Assembly: GCF_003945595.2 (NCBI RefSeq)
Contig: NW_024104286.1
Location: 1,054,001-1,118,000 of the forward strand
From: Pipra filicauda
Taxonomy: Eukaryota > Chordata > Aves > Passeriformes > Pipridae
DNA length: 64,000 bases
Direction of reading: 5' to 3'
The notes beneath the pieces were generated by a model. That model had not been told where the DNA came from. It worked only from the letters and a program-made list of their open reading frames with translations, and ran no database searches. Below are positions 14,324-27,510 of the stretch, in pieces (position 1 is the stretch's first letter; the number at the start of each line of letters is the position of its first letter). The translations under genes and the position numbers were made by a program.

Positions 14324-17300
14324 GTAAGCTTTTCTATGCAAATACTTAAGCAATCCTGCTCTGCTCATCTTGTGTGCTAGTGAGTTTGAATCCAATTTCA
14401 GTTTGTGTTTCAGAGTCTTATGAACAAATATAGAGAAAGTTTGAGCGCTGCGCAAAATGTCCAGAACATAGCAAACCTCTGATCAAGTTTTCACCAGCCT
14501 GGAATCAGTGCCCTGAAGTTTTACTGCAAGCAGAAATCCTCAGGTGCATAGAGATCACCTGGACTGTGCTTTTGTAAGTCTATGCGTGGGTGACAGTTGC
14601 AGTTTTGGGGACTTGGCTGCTGTTTGTTCCAATAGGGACAGTGCTGTTCAGCTGTGATTTTAATAAGGAACTGAGAGATTCCTCCCTTCGCACGCTGAAT
14701 TCCTCTTTTACAACATTACATAACTCTAATCCTGGTTTCAGCACTTCAGCAGGATGAAAGTGGCAGGTATTTGGCTCTTTTCCTGTCACATCACCATAGT
14801 GTAATGGTGGATTTAGCAGGGTGAAATGAGGATTTTCATCTCTTACCACCTCTTATGTCTGTCTCTGAAGCCAGTAATAGCCATGCCCCCTGTGGGTGTT
14901 CAGGACTGTTTTTCAGGGGCTGAAAGACTGTTCCTTTTTATGGACAGTGAGTTGAATTAAAAGTGAAGCTGCAAGTAGTTTGTCCTTGGATGAGGGAGGA
15001 AATCTTTGGTTTAGTGCTGAACTCAGCAGTCAGGAAATTGTGTAAGTTGAATACATAAGTTTTTGGCAGATGCTGTGTTTCTATGAGATTTGGAGGAGGA
15101 ATTGGGATTTGAGAGTATAACTTTGAAACACTGCGCTTAGAATTTAAACTGGATGCATTGCAGCAGCAGTGCTATTAAACTCTCTTTGCAACTCTCTTTC
15201 ACTTTTTACTGCAGGAGCTTTAGATATTTTCAGCCTGAAAATATTATCTCCTGAAACAAAAAGAAGTCGTATACTAAGCAAATGACAGAATGAGGGACAT
15301 ATTCCACACTTCTGTTAACATTGATCATTAAAACTAAGAAGCTCTAGGTCAGGTCTAAAGACCACCTGGTCCCATAGTAAGTTTCTACTCTCCAAGAGTT
15401 TTTTACACTGAATCACTGGATATAGTTTAGTATAGTCTTCTTAAACTATTGAAAAAAATATAGGCTGGAACTAAGATTAGAACATCGAAACTTAACCAGG
15501 TTTCTTATTTAACAATTATCAACTTGTGAAGTAAAAAAGGTGGGGATTTGGAGAAGTTTTACAGGTAGTTATTAGCAAAGTGGTGACATTTCCAGTGAAT
15601 ATAGCTGCTGTGTCCAACTACCTCAGTAAGATTGTTAATATAATTACTCTGTCATTTTCTGAGATAAGAAAAATAATCTCTAAATTAGAAAAAATGTTGA
15701 AATCATTCAAAAATATTTTAGTGACTGATAGAGAAAAAGCTGTTGTGTTTTGTTTTGTTATTCTTTTATTCAGTAGATACAGTTTGTAAAAGAACAAGAG
15801 CACACTGCAGTTGAACTGCCAGATTTTAGTTCATGCGTCAAATGGTATCTTCAAATGTGTGTTCTAAGCATGATAAAGCAGCCTTATCATTATTATGTGT
15901 CTGAGACTGAGCAGATGTTCAATAAAATTGCCAGAAATACCAATGGCTCCCTAAAGTGACTTTTCTGCCAATAGGGAGAAATGCATTAAACACAGCCTTT
16001 CAACGCTATTCTCTGGGAAAAGATGACAGCCTTAAGGGCAGAAGTACACGCATCTGAAATGCTACCAGTGTTGGCCTTTCCAGTGAGACTTTTTGCAGGT
16101 AACATTAAGCTTGCAAGAAGCGGCTTCCATTACTCTCTAAGTGCAGTGGCATAATAACTGAATGTATACGGTGGGGTCTCACACAAGCTTGCAGTACAGT
16201 TTCCAGGTGTGTTAACCCTCTGTCTGTGATTGTGGCTGCACTTCATTTATTGAAATTACATCCATGATTGTTTTACATCCATCTTAAAACATTCAGTAAT
16301 TCGAGAAGGATTATTAGGTAATGTAGACGAGGTAACATGAATATTCTGTCTGAAAGAAGTTCCTCCTTCATCTCTCTTCTCCTTTGCAACCCTTCCCTTC
16401 CTTGCTGAACTCACAAGCACTGTGCATGCAGTGACATGAGTAAATACACTGTAAATTGTTTAATGGAAGCTGTCACATCCTCACAGCAGGAGGCAGCTCT
16501 TCATCACCCCTTCCAAGGATGGAGGCAGAGAAGTGGGAGGGAATCTCATCCACAAAATGCCAAGTGACTAAGTCAGGTGTCAGATCTACACACACTACTT
16601 CTTGGCCCCACCATGGTTTCACTGCAGCTCTAAGACAAATCTCTTTCTGTGCTCCCACTTCTTATCTGAAATAAAGGAAGTGTTTTTTTAAAAAACTCTT
16701 TCCATCACAGATGTAAAATTAAAATAAAAAAAGCTTTCTGTTCTTCTGCTGGCACTGTGCGGAAGACATATTGATATCACAGACGCATAGTGAAGACAAC
16801 AAAGAGTTGGCCTGCAGTCCAGTTCCTTAATTTTAGTCACAGCAAATTATACGCTATGGCTGCCAGATGCCATTTTATACAGCTGGTTAAAAAAAAACTG
16901 AACGAATTATCATAAAATTGAGAAGTTTTCAGCTACTTAAAAGTGTACTTATTTAGAAACTGCCCATTAAGGAAATTTTCTGCTAGTTCTTCTAATGGAA
17001 TGGTGTGCACTCAAGCCTTGTAAGCATGCTTTGTGTGTATGATTTTAATCTTTCTCCATAAAAGCTCTGACCAAGTTACAAGAAGTTAAAGCCTTGGGAC
17101 ATTTAAAAGCATCGGTTTCATTTGTTGCACATGGTTTGTTTTCCTCCACTCTATCAGGGGAAAGCTGCACTGTGGTTGTCAGTAAAGATGCCCTGTCTGA
17201 GTGACCAGAACACATCTTTCCTGGCCTTGGCGCTTTAGAAATCTTCATCCCTCATATGTATTTGCTTTTATTGTCATTGAACTTAGACATCTGCTGTAGT

Positions 17301-17684
17301 TTTTTTCCAAGCATAAGCTATTAAGAGAACAGCTTGCCTGCACACCCCTAGGGGGTCTTACATCTATGTTCACAGTATGGGAACCTACAGCTGCCTGACT
17401 GTATTCACTCAGAATTTGAGTATCTTCCACTATAAAAGATCCAGAGTGATGTAATTTGGAAAAAAAAAAAAATAGGGAGAGTATCCCATTCTCTGACATA
17501 CAGATGCAGGCAGAGTTCCTGTTTTGTTGGAAACCATGGTGACCCTGACTGTGGCAAGCCATACATAGACAAAATTTTTCCAATGAGTTTTGTAAGGGAA
17601 GTGATTGGCTCCTCCTGTTTTTCAGTGCAGACAGTGTTTGCTTTTGTCCCCATCCTCAGCTGCACTGAAATTTTGGTTGAAGCA
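14324..17684. other. Non-coding, nothing recognised
   Basis: AT-rich sequence without an open frame over 90 codons and without recognisable repeat termini. Confidence 0.6.
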
Positions 17685-18534
17685 ATGTACAGGGGTACTG
17701 GTGGGGGGCTGCAGGGCTGGTGGGGAGTGGCCAGGACTGCCCCATGCCGAGCACAGCCGGTTCCAGCTCACTCCACTGGACCTACCCAAAGGCTCAGCTG
17801 AACCCTGCAGCCACAATGGCAGTGCCTCAGGAAAAGCCTGTGTGAGAAAGGGCAAAATGCTGCACAGCCAGTGAGGAGTGGGGGGAAGCATGTGAAAAAC
17901 AGCTCTTCAGAGAGAGAAGTCAGAGAAGGAGGAGATGCTCCAGGTGTCCAAGCAGAGACTCCCTGGCAGCCTCTGGAGGAGATCACGCTAGAGCAGGTAT
18001 GCACACTGAAGCCCATGGAGAGGATCACACTATGGCAGGTGGACAGACCCTGAAGGAGCTGTGGCCTGTGGATACCCACGCTGGAGCAAGTTGATCCTGA
18101 AGAGCTGTATCCCATGGGAAAGAGCCACCCTTTTTGCAGGAGAACTGGAAAATAGTGCAGAGAAAGGAGAGGCAGAGAAGAGCTGCTAAGGACTTACCAC
18201 AGCCCCCATTTCCTACACTGGTCATGGGGAGGAAGCAGAGAAGTCAGGAATGAGGGAATGAAGTTGGGCATGGAAAAAAGAGACAGGGTGGGAAAGGTGT
18301 TGTTTTGTCTTTTTTTTCTCAGCACAGTACTCCATTTTAATTGAGAATGAACTAAATGAATTTTGTCCATGTCAAGTCTCTTTTGCTCATGACAGTAATT
18401 GGTAATCAATCTCCCTCTCTTTACCTCGACCCTTGAGCTTTTTCATCTTATTTTCTCCCCTGTCCTGCTGAGGAGGCAGAATGCGAGAGCGGCTGGGTGG
18501 GCACCTGGCAGCTGGCCAGAGACAACCCACCACA
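17685..18534 (+). mobile_element. Degraded avian ERV LTR with internal tandem-like units
   Basis: This GC-rich segment contrasts with AT-rich flanks. From about 17950 to 18130 it repeats a diverged unit of about 50-60 bp built on a GCAGCC...GTGGA(G/A)... core and an ACGCTGGAGCA(G/A)G-like core (for example CACGCTAGAGCAGG near 17985 and CACGCTGGAGCAAG near 18080). Its 3' part has GACAGTAATTGGTAATC, CTCGACCCTTGAGCTTTTT, TTTTCTCCCC and ends CAACCCACCACA at 18534, the pattern of a common avian ERV LTR. The 5' end is approximate and I could not find a matching target duplication, so the left end may be truncated. Open frames inside it are shadows. Confidence 0.7.
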
Positions 18535-21500
18535 ATCATTTACAACAGAAATTGTTACGCTTTAGGAGTCACTCTGGGTAAGTACAGCTACTCAGATTTA
18601 TTTTTACCACTCCATGTTACATGTGTTTAGTTGCCATGTTTTGCCTCTGTGGACAAATTGCTACCCACTTGTTTCTACAACTGTGCAGATGTAGAATAAA
18701 CTCAGAAGACAGGACTACAGTACCATTCAGAGAAGCTGCAGCTCACTCTGCCCCCATTAATAAGCTGCTTTTCTCCAGCTTCCGCATATTGCTAATTCAA
18801 TTTAGAAGTAAAAGCTTTCAGACACCTTTAATGTGAAAAGCAAAGATCAGATAATTTCATGCAAAGTTTGAATAGCTTCCCCATCAAGGGCCCAAGAAAC
18901 TTAGAGATTTGTTTTCAGGAATCTTTTTATATTTTGTCCTAATGCTGTCTTGTAGCATCAGGAAAGTCTTCTACCTGTGCCTGGGGGGCTTGTGTTACTG
19001 GGAAATGCCAGCAGCTGGTTGTCCAAGGTGCACATTCACATTCTTAGAGGTTTTCCTCAGCAACACACTTCAGTTTTTCAAACTTTTCCAGGAACTGTTC
19101 TAGTGTTAAACAGCCTGTTGTGGTTCTTCTGGTGAGTTTCATTTTAGATCAAAAGATATGAAACTTGTAATAGTGCTAGAGGGCAGGTTTATCAGTTGCC
19201 CTGGCCTTTTTCTCTGGTACTGCAGACTTATTATTTTTAGATACTCTAATGACACCTTTAAGGCATAGGAGGACAAATCAGCTATGAAAATGTCGTTATT
19301 CACCAGCTGATGGTAAAGAACTAGTTTTCTCAGTTAGGGCTTTCTTACCCTCTTGAGTTTAATTAGTGTTCTTTCCTTTCTCTGTTTGCTTTTGTTCTGT
19401 TGTTTCTCCTCTTAAATCCTTTTATACACACACAATACATTGTCAATGTAAATACTAATTATTTTTCCTTTCAAATAAGAACAGAGATTCGTCCTGAACA
19501 ATTAAAGAAGTCAAAATCATGCCACACCCATGTAAAAAATTTTCTTTAAAATTCACTTCTATTCCAAGATGAAGTGGCACTATATAGGTGTTATTATACC
19601 TTGTGGATGCTTTTTCAAAAAAAAAAAAAAAGGCATTCTTTGATTTATATTGTTAAATTTATTAAGGAAGTATGTTTAATACTTCAGAGAGCCTGAAGTT
19701 ATGTGAAGCAGACAAAAAGGTTAAGCCTAATTCAGATAACCTTTCTGTTATTGTTGCAAAATATTTTGGCAGTCAAAACTATCAAAAGGTTAATGAAGAA
19801 AGAACTTAGTTCACTTAAATGTTTTTTGTGGATTTTTTGGGGGAGTTGTGAATACATTAATTTCTTTGATAACAGGCTGGAAAATTTGTTCTCAAACTCA
19901 ACAATGCAAAAGCAGGGTGCTTAATTTTGAGTAAATGTTCAGATTGAGAGGAATTTCTCTAGGAGGTGTATCCTGTGTCTTGGACAAATCATATCAACAT
20001 GGTGATTTTTAAGAACTATGAGTGAAGTAAAATTAGTCTATTAGAGGTCAGTTTTTCAGGCTCATACAAACAGCTCTTGCTGTCAAGAATAGTTCACATA
20101 TTTCAAAAGCACTGTGAAGTCCTGGTTTAGTAAGTAAATGAACTTTGGAGTACTTGGAATACTTTTTCCTTTTTGTATGTATTATGGAAAAAATTTGGTA
20201 AAATCCTTATACTCGCTGTTGTGTGCTGAACATGTGATTTTTAGGGGCTAAGAATTTTTTCCTATCATCCCATATCTTCCTAGTATTTTCTACCAATTCA
20301 GTGAATATTGTATTCTCTCAGAAAATGAAAGTTTGGAACAGATTAAAATGCCAGCTAACAAATTTGGAAGTTCAGATGAGGTGTCTATTTTCACCTAAGT
20401 ATAATGGCTGAGAGGAACCTACTTGGTTTCACAAATGTAATATGTAACCCCCACTTCTTAAGCTAAAGAGCACATTTCATGAAATTAAACCTTCAGACAG
20501 CTTTGGAACATCAATCACTTTTTTTTTCCTCTTGGTTTCTTTTCAAATTTTGATTGTAAGTCTAAGTCAAATTTTTCAGAGCTTAGAGTACAAGTGGTTT
20601 ACTCTTAACAACGAATGCTGATATTATGACCTGTTACGTAATGACGAAAATACTTTAAAAAAGCAAAAAAGAAATCTCTAATACATCAGCAAAATTGTCT
20701 GGAAGCAATGATCTTTACTTTCCAAACTCTAACAGATATCCTGTGCCTTTATTTTAATTGCATGTGCTGATTAAGCATTACTTTCCTCTTTTAAATGCAC
20801 TGAAGTCATGCCTTCCTACTCAAAGAGTGTAGTTTCTTATTGTAAGTCCTGTAATGTGTAGTTTTGTCAGGTTTTCAGACTAAAACACAGAGGAATACTT
20901 GTTAAAAAACATTTGAATAAATGTTGTTCCTGCTGGTATTTTTTCATAAAGTTTCTCAGGAATTACAGCAGCTAGGAACTGTCTTGAGATTGCTGTGGTG
21001 GCATGAAACAACTTTTATGCACAGTCAGTGCTGCATAGCACAGTGGTGATGAATTTCCTCTTGAGGAATATAAACTATGAAAGGTCAAAAGGTCTTCACG
21101 CATCTTTCATTTAAATTAAATTCCATGCTGGTTTTATTTTTGTGTGTTGCCTCTCAGGATGTAATACCAAATGCTGATAGTAAGATAAAAAAAGATGTTG
21201 TTTTCCTTTTTGTTTCCTTCATCCTATCCTATTAACAGACCTTGCTCTCAACTACCCAGGGTTCTTCTGACAACAGTAAAGCAGGAGTGGCAAAAGTCAC
21301 AAGTTTTTTCAGCCTGAACTTACTAATGTAAAAAAATGGCATTGTGGCTGGTCAAAGGTTCAGACTTTGGATATGCTACAAAGTTACTGTAATCACGAGT
21401 CCATTTTACATTAGTTGCTGTTGACCATACATGAACCTTACAGGCCACTGTTTGCATGTCTTCTGTTATGGATTATTAACCACAGTGAGTTAACTAGCTA

Positions 21501-24500
21501 CTAATTCTCTACACGCTGATGAATTTTTATAGGAGTTCTTAGCAGAAATACATTTTAAAGGAAGTTCAGGGTTGCCTTTGTCTATGATATAAAACAAACC
21601 AGTCTGTTTAGATTATAAAGACTATTTCATACTGTTTAAAAATGAAAGAGAAAAATTCTATCTGTCATCATATCTACAAAGCAGACTGTGCTTACGAACT
21701 GCAGCAAAACTATGAGCTGCAACATAGCTTTTCAAGGAAAACTTAGTAGCCTGAAGAGAAAGATGGCAGAAATACTGCAGTGCCTTCATAGGGTAAACTA
21801 CATTTGATTTTCAAATATTTCTTGTTATTGAACAAAATAAGAAAAATGTGGCTGGTCCTGGGCTTCCAGAGTAAGGAGCAAGTCCATCAATAAGCACAGA
21901 TACGTACAGACAGCAGAGATGTCTATCTATGGATTATTTGTGGGGAGACATCCCCTGGTGCACTGGAGTTGAACCTGCTCCTGTTTACCACTGAGTCCCT
22001 CTGTGTCCATGTGCTCAGTGGGAAGATGATGCCTGGTGCACCACGAATTCCTCTGCTTGTTCACTTTGCGCTGGTCTTGCTGCTCAGGGAATTCCAGGCT
22101 CTACCCCAGGGAGGGACTGGCAGGTTACATGCAATTACTGCTATCAAATCAAATTATCTTTTCAAGGCTAATACTACTAAGCACGTTATGTATGTTTGTA
22201 TAACCACTTTACAGATATTAATTGTGAAATTGTTTCATTAATTCCTTTTGGTGAACTTTATGATATTTAGTATCCCTCTGAAGGATATAAGTTTTATTTA
22301 TCCTATCTCTCTTTCCCACGTAGGGTAGGGAAAAGGGGATGGTTGCCTTTTTTTTTTTTAAGATAGAACACTGTGTGTTGTGTAAGAGTTCCAGAAAGAT
22401 TATGGATTAACGGTGTCACCTTAATACCTTAGAAAGGGCTTTAGTAGCATTAGAATATTACTTAAGTAACCTTAACGACAATTCAGAAACCACTTACAAA
22501 ACTAATTTTAAAAGGCATCTAATAAAGTTTGAGAACCATTCTTTTGTCCCTGTATGCTCCATGATTTTGGTAGTAGATTTCTGCATATGTATTGTTTTGT
22601 CACTTAAGAAAACAGGTATCGGACCTAACACAATAACAAGGCACTAATTTACAGGTTTCTTACTGGGTGTTCAGAATTGCATATTTTCACATACAAGTAC
22701 ACTGAGAAACTTATAAGTAAATTAAAAAGAAAAGTGTCCTAATAAAGAAGCATTAAGCATGTGTAAAAAAAAATTATGGGAAGATGCAAATAGAAACTGT
22801 ACAGAAAATACAATTTACCATCAATGCTTTTATGATAATTATGCAACTTACAAATAAAGTGAGTTTGCCTGTATTGTACCCAGACATCCATCTAAGACAG
22901 GACCCTCAGAACACCAACATTTTTTCCAAAATGACTTATCTTCAGTCTGACTACCAGCTGAATAAAGATAAGCCAGTTAAACACTCTCTGGGTCATGTCT
23001 GGCATATAAAAATAGCCACACTTCACTAGACAGGTCAAAGATACTTCAGGTCCACTGTCTTGTCTCTGGCAATAGCCAGAAGCACATGCCTAGGGAACAG
23101 ACATTCCTTAGTCACACTCTGCTTCCAGCAGCCTATGGCCTGGAAATAAGTTCAACAAATGGGTTAAATGGACTTTTCCTCCATGAAATTATCTATTTTT
23201 TTTTAACTCATATTTACTTTTAGCCTCCATACCACCTTGTGCTAATCAGTCCCACATTATAAGTACAGACACTTTTTTCTTAAAGAAATCTGATTCTTTC
23301 TCAAACTATTTTGCAGGAATATTTCACAGAATTCCAAAAAGACTGTCTTGAGGTTAAAGGAAAGTAAGACTTTTCAGTTCAGTCACCTGTGATTTTTACA
23401 GCTATAGTTAAGGCTGTCACTGTAGTAAAGGGATCAAATGAAAATTCTAAATGGTGCTGTCTTCCTACATCCATAAGTCCAAACATCTTATTCCTGTGGC
23501 TTGTAGAGGCTGACAGTGCTAATACGAAACACTGAGAGAGACTTAGGGAGAATTTAGCTATGGGGAAAAGTGGGGGACAGAGTTTAGTCCCTTGAATCTT
23601 CTGTCTAAAATAGATGTGGATTTCTCTATCCTGATATTATTGTTCTCATTGTCTGCAATTTTGTGTTTCAAATGCTTCATTAAACTTTCCCCTATATCTT
23701 ATGGCATCATCTGTAGAAAACTTGAAATTTCCTAGATACATTTTATCAGACTCTCAAGGGTTTTTGCTTCATGACATGTGTCAATAGCCTTGAGTCCCCA
23801 CTATTACATATGAAGGTGCAAGTATGTCTAAATATTACATATGAAGATCTAGTACAGTGCTGAGAGATTCCACGTGACCTGGATGGGTTTATCCAATCAT
23901 ATTCAGTGGAAAATAAGTACATGGTGTATCTTTGATACAGACACTACTCAGACAATAGGTTTCTGTTTGCAAGTGTTGATGTTGGATTAAAGTCTATAGA
24001 ATTAAATTCTGGTTTTTACTCTGATTATAATTTCAGCTTCTTCTTTCCATGCCTCATGTTTATGGCAGAATTTAATATAAAATTTTTTTATCCTTTCTTG
24101 AAGTGCCTTACACTCTCAAAGTCCTGCCAGTCCCTCTGCTACCAGTTTCTTTGCTTCTTCCAGTTGCCTTTCCTCCCCTTTGTATCACATTTCCTACAGA
24201 CTTACAATGCAAGTTCTTCTCTACCTCTACATTCTCCCTCATTTTACTTCTAGACTTTGCTTGGAGGGTAATACACATGAAGAAATGTAATGCCCAGCTA
24301 ACCTGGATATGGAGATGCAATAAATATGAGAAAACTGGGCTTTAAATAGAGAAGTAACTTTTCCTGAGTGAAAGTGAGGATTTTAAATGGCTAAAAAGAA
24401 CAGTGTTGCCAGCATAGCCCTTCTAATCTGTGTGAACTTCATCACTATAATCCCTCAGTAAAGCTATTCTAATAGGAACGTGGCCAACAGAAATTCCTCT

Positions 24501-24552
24501 ACAAGCAGTTTCTTCTCCTACTTGCACTTAATTCGAACTTCCATGTTTCCAT
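18535..24552. other. Non-coding, nothing recognised
   Basis: AT-rich, with a GC-richer patch at about 21945-22130 that may be an old LTR piece (no termini found). No gene supported. Confidence 0.55.
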
Positions 24553-24659
24553 TTTATTCTGGGTTATTGCACTGCTTCTTTAAATATTCTGGTTGTTTTC
24601 TCTTACTTCTTTTTTAATTACGACCTTTGCTGATAAGCATCTCATGCTTGTTCATATGC

Positions 24660-24979
24660 TTATTTTGTCAAATGCTTCAGTGTAAAATTTAAGTGGTTTT
24701 TTTCAGATTCATCAAATAGGTAATTTACAATAGCTTGAAGATTATCTTGAAGAATTATTTCAGTAAATGTAGATTTTTCTGACATTTTAACCTTGTCTTC
24801 CAGAAGAACAATCACAGCAGAGTTAGGAGAGTCTTCCATTCCATATGAAAGAAATATGCGTGTTTTCAAGGAATGAGATGGGACTGAGATGGCATAGTTT
24901 TTGATACTTGCATTTATGCTGTTGCTTTTTTCAGAAGAATGTTTGAAAATTGAAACATATAAAAAATTATTGCAGACCC
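24660..24979 (-). other. Unidentified terminal-exon-like ORF on the minus strand
   Basis: Read on the minus strand, a 19-base T run (25009 to 24991) and GGTAAATACAG form a plausible splice acceptor at 24980. An open frame then runs about 105 codons to TAA (24660-24662), and AATAAA follows about 100 bases later (24558-24553). The frame is hydrophilic and Lys/Ser/Asn-rich, with pieces such as KNYAISVPSHSLKTRIF and LQDNLQAIVNYLF. I do not recognise it. It could be the last exon of an unknown gene, a decayed gene, or a chance frame; the reading looks more protein-like than the other orphan frames here. No upstream exon was identified. Confidence 0.25.
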
Positions 24980-25009
24980 CTGTATTTACCAAAAAAAAAA
25001 AAAAAAAAA

Positions 25010-27058
25010 TCATCTATGGCTCCTGAAACTTATGTTCAAACCTTTGATTTTTTTTTCTTTTGAATACTGCTATTATTTCAGGGGATCAGGGAAAGGAAGT
25101 TTAAGTAACAACAGAGTTTTTTAAAACTCTCTCTTCTCATTGAACAAGCAATTTGGCTGATATACACCGGAAAATTCTCTGTCGGCATTTCCAGTTCCTA
25201 GCTGCTGAAAATTTAGATTTGATGAACAATAAGAGGCTGAAGATTGACACTTCAAGCTACCTTTCTTTTGCTTGCCGTTCTTGGTTATTACAAATACAGC
25301 ATTCTTTGCCTATGAGTGATATTTTGAAGTGGAGTTTTTACAAATATCACTTCACATGTTTCATATTTATTCTAGTTTAATCAATATATCATATAGAAAA
25401 TCCCTGCTGCTTCTCAGTATTGAAGGTCTTGATCTTATAACTGACAGCACATTAGTGGGCAGCTATTGTTGCTCTGGGGAATCTGTTGAAAGCGGTGCAA
25501 GGGAAGACTAAAGATTAAAAAAAAAAAATCACCTTTTAATGATAGCTATGGTATATGTCACTGTTGAAGTCCTTCAGTGTGCTTCTTTCCCTTTTCTCTG
25601 CCTCCTCAGCAGCACTGCCCTGACTGGCTGCACACTCTAGTTTATGTGGTTACAAATATGTTTTGAAAGTCTGTTCCAGTGACAGTCTAGCTTGTTGTCC
25701 TTTTGCAGTAAAGGCTTGTACCATTTCTGAGAATACCTTGCAATTCTTATCTTACATAATTAGCATGTCACAGCTCTTTGTTTGCCTGAAGAATTCAACT
25801 GACTTCAAAATGTCCACGTGAATCTGTGTGCCACGGCATAGAGCCTACCCTAAACCTCATGCAGCATGAGCATCTCGCCCATCTGACTATGCCACCCTCA
25901 CTGCTCACACCCCACAGGTGCACCACCACTCATCCCTTTGGCACCCAAAAAACAGGTCTCATGACATGTCCAACAGCAGCGTTCAGTTTCTTTGCAGTTT
26001 TAAGATTGAATTTGTCTCTTGCGACTGTTGACGTGGCTTTTGCAACTGAACCAGCATGAACCTCAGCCCAGAGGAAAATTCATCTCGTGCAGCTGCACAG
26101 CACCCCAGGGCAGCCAGGCTGTGCAGAGAAATGCTGCTCAGGTGGTGCTCTCTGTCCTCTTGTGATGCACCACGGGAGTGCCGCTGGTGAGACAGCACCT
26201 TTGCAGTGGGCTGAAGTGTAACAGTTGTATTTTAACATTCTACCACAACTAGTGCATGCCACAGTATGCACTGTAAGGCTTAAAGCTGTAAAACTGTACA
26301 GTGCTATGTACCACAATACAGCACAGATGTTATGGCACTAGAAGTTTCCACAAACAATTTGAAGCAGCAGAAGCAGCAGTTCAGCACCCCTTCTACTGCT
26401 GGCCACCCTTTTCCACCCTTGTTTTATCTGTTCTCTTGTAGAACCCAAAGTTTTGTGAGACCAGGCAATGCAAAAATGTAAATAATGTTGTCTAAAGCTA
26501 ACTATATTTTTTAGTATTCAGTCTATATTTATTAGTATCCAAAGCTTATTCAATTCAAGATTTTGCCTGGATCTGTCCTTATACTTTTTCCCAAATGCAA
26601 CCACAAACATTCATGCTGGCCTAAGGGAAGGGAATGGATGGGATTGAACGGGCAGTGGCAGGAGCAATTTTTAGGACATTAGCTTACAGAAGACTGAGAT
26701 GCTTGTAGAACTGCTGTCTAAAGACAATGGCAAGTTTTTTGTGCTTAGTGTACAGCTACTTTCGGGTTTTTCAAGTTATCCAAGTCAAATTGTGTTGCAG
26801 TTTTGATTTTTAAGGTAAGATTTGGATCAGGGTACATACAGAAGTAATAAAAATGAAAAGTCATTTACCACAAGGCAGCTGCACAAATCGTATCCGAGTA
26901 TTAAAATGGGGTTGAAGTTTTAGTTAAAACTTTGTGAATTACTAAAATGAAGGTTTAGAAACTACTCTGAATATTCCTGCATGTTGCCCTTTCAATACCC
27001 ATCCAGTTTAAATTATTTTAGCACCACAGGTGCCAATGCAAGATATAATGCAATGGTA
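25010..27058. other. Upstream flank of GUCA1C
   Basis: A moderately GC-rich patch at about 25810-26300 contains overlapping short frames on both strands without splice or family signals. No gene supported. It could hold distal regulatory sequence for exon 1a. Confidence 0.5.
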
Positions 27059-27318
27059 TAATCAGTTCATCTGAGGCTCTGCAGACTGACTGTGCACAAA
27101 GATTGTAATCAGCTGATAAAACCATGGGGCACTAAAACTGGCCGCCAGTAATCTTGCTAGGGTGCTATATTTACTTAGTCTATTCTGGTAGCGATCTGTA
27201 AGAGGTTTAAAGTAGCTCTCGAAGGCAGAGTTGGTGTTTGAATGATCATTGTTTGGAAGCAAGAATCAGCATTTGGATGAATAGATACTGAAAAAAGTTA
27301 CCTGGTATGTTTGATGCA
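27059..27318 (+). promoter_or_regulatory. Candidate proximal promoter and 5' UTR for exon 1a
   Basis: Three TAATC cores lie at 27059-27063, 27106-27110 and 27149-27153 (the last is TAATCT), followed by a TATA-like CTATATTTA at 27165-27173, about 150 bases before the chosen ATG. TAATC(C/T) is the core bound by OTX2/CRX homeodomain factors that drive photoreceptor genes, so this layout would suit a retinal GCAP gene. Only the TAATCT copy fits the preferred core well. TAATC occurs often by chance in AT-rich DNA, so this is an inference. Confidence 0.3.
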
Positions 27319-27510
27319 ATGGGTGCTGCTGGATCAGCAGATGACATTAATGCTATGGAAATTCACCACTGGTACACAAAATTTATGAAGGAGTGCCCAT
27401 CTGGACAACTTTGTCTACATGAATTTAAACATGTCCTGGATCTACACGGACTTACTCCGGAAGCTAACAGCTATGTTGAACAAGTATTTCACACATTTGA
27501 CATGAACAAG
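27319..27510 (+). CDS. GUCA1C: GUCA1C coding exon 1a
   Basis: This exon encodes residues 1-64. I place the start at 27319 and not at the in-frame ATG at 27307, because the second Met gives MGAAGS, a glycine-2/serine-6 myristoylation pattern expected of GCAPs; the upstream Met would add MFDA and mask the glycine. Recognisable pieces are [14 protein letters not shown] (residues 16-29), LHEFK (33-37) and the first part of the EF2 loop (DMNK, 61-64). The exon ends at the phase 0 donor AAG|GTAAGA (27510/27511). It resembles human GUCA1C exon 1 more closely than exon 1b does (WY, AN, QV, TFD and NK positions shared), so it is probably the ancestral first exon. Confidence 0.87.

Noticed and set aside
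17583..18225. Several frames of 60-115 codons on both strands
   Set aside because: They lie in or at the edge of the ERV LTR and are not retroviral genes.
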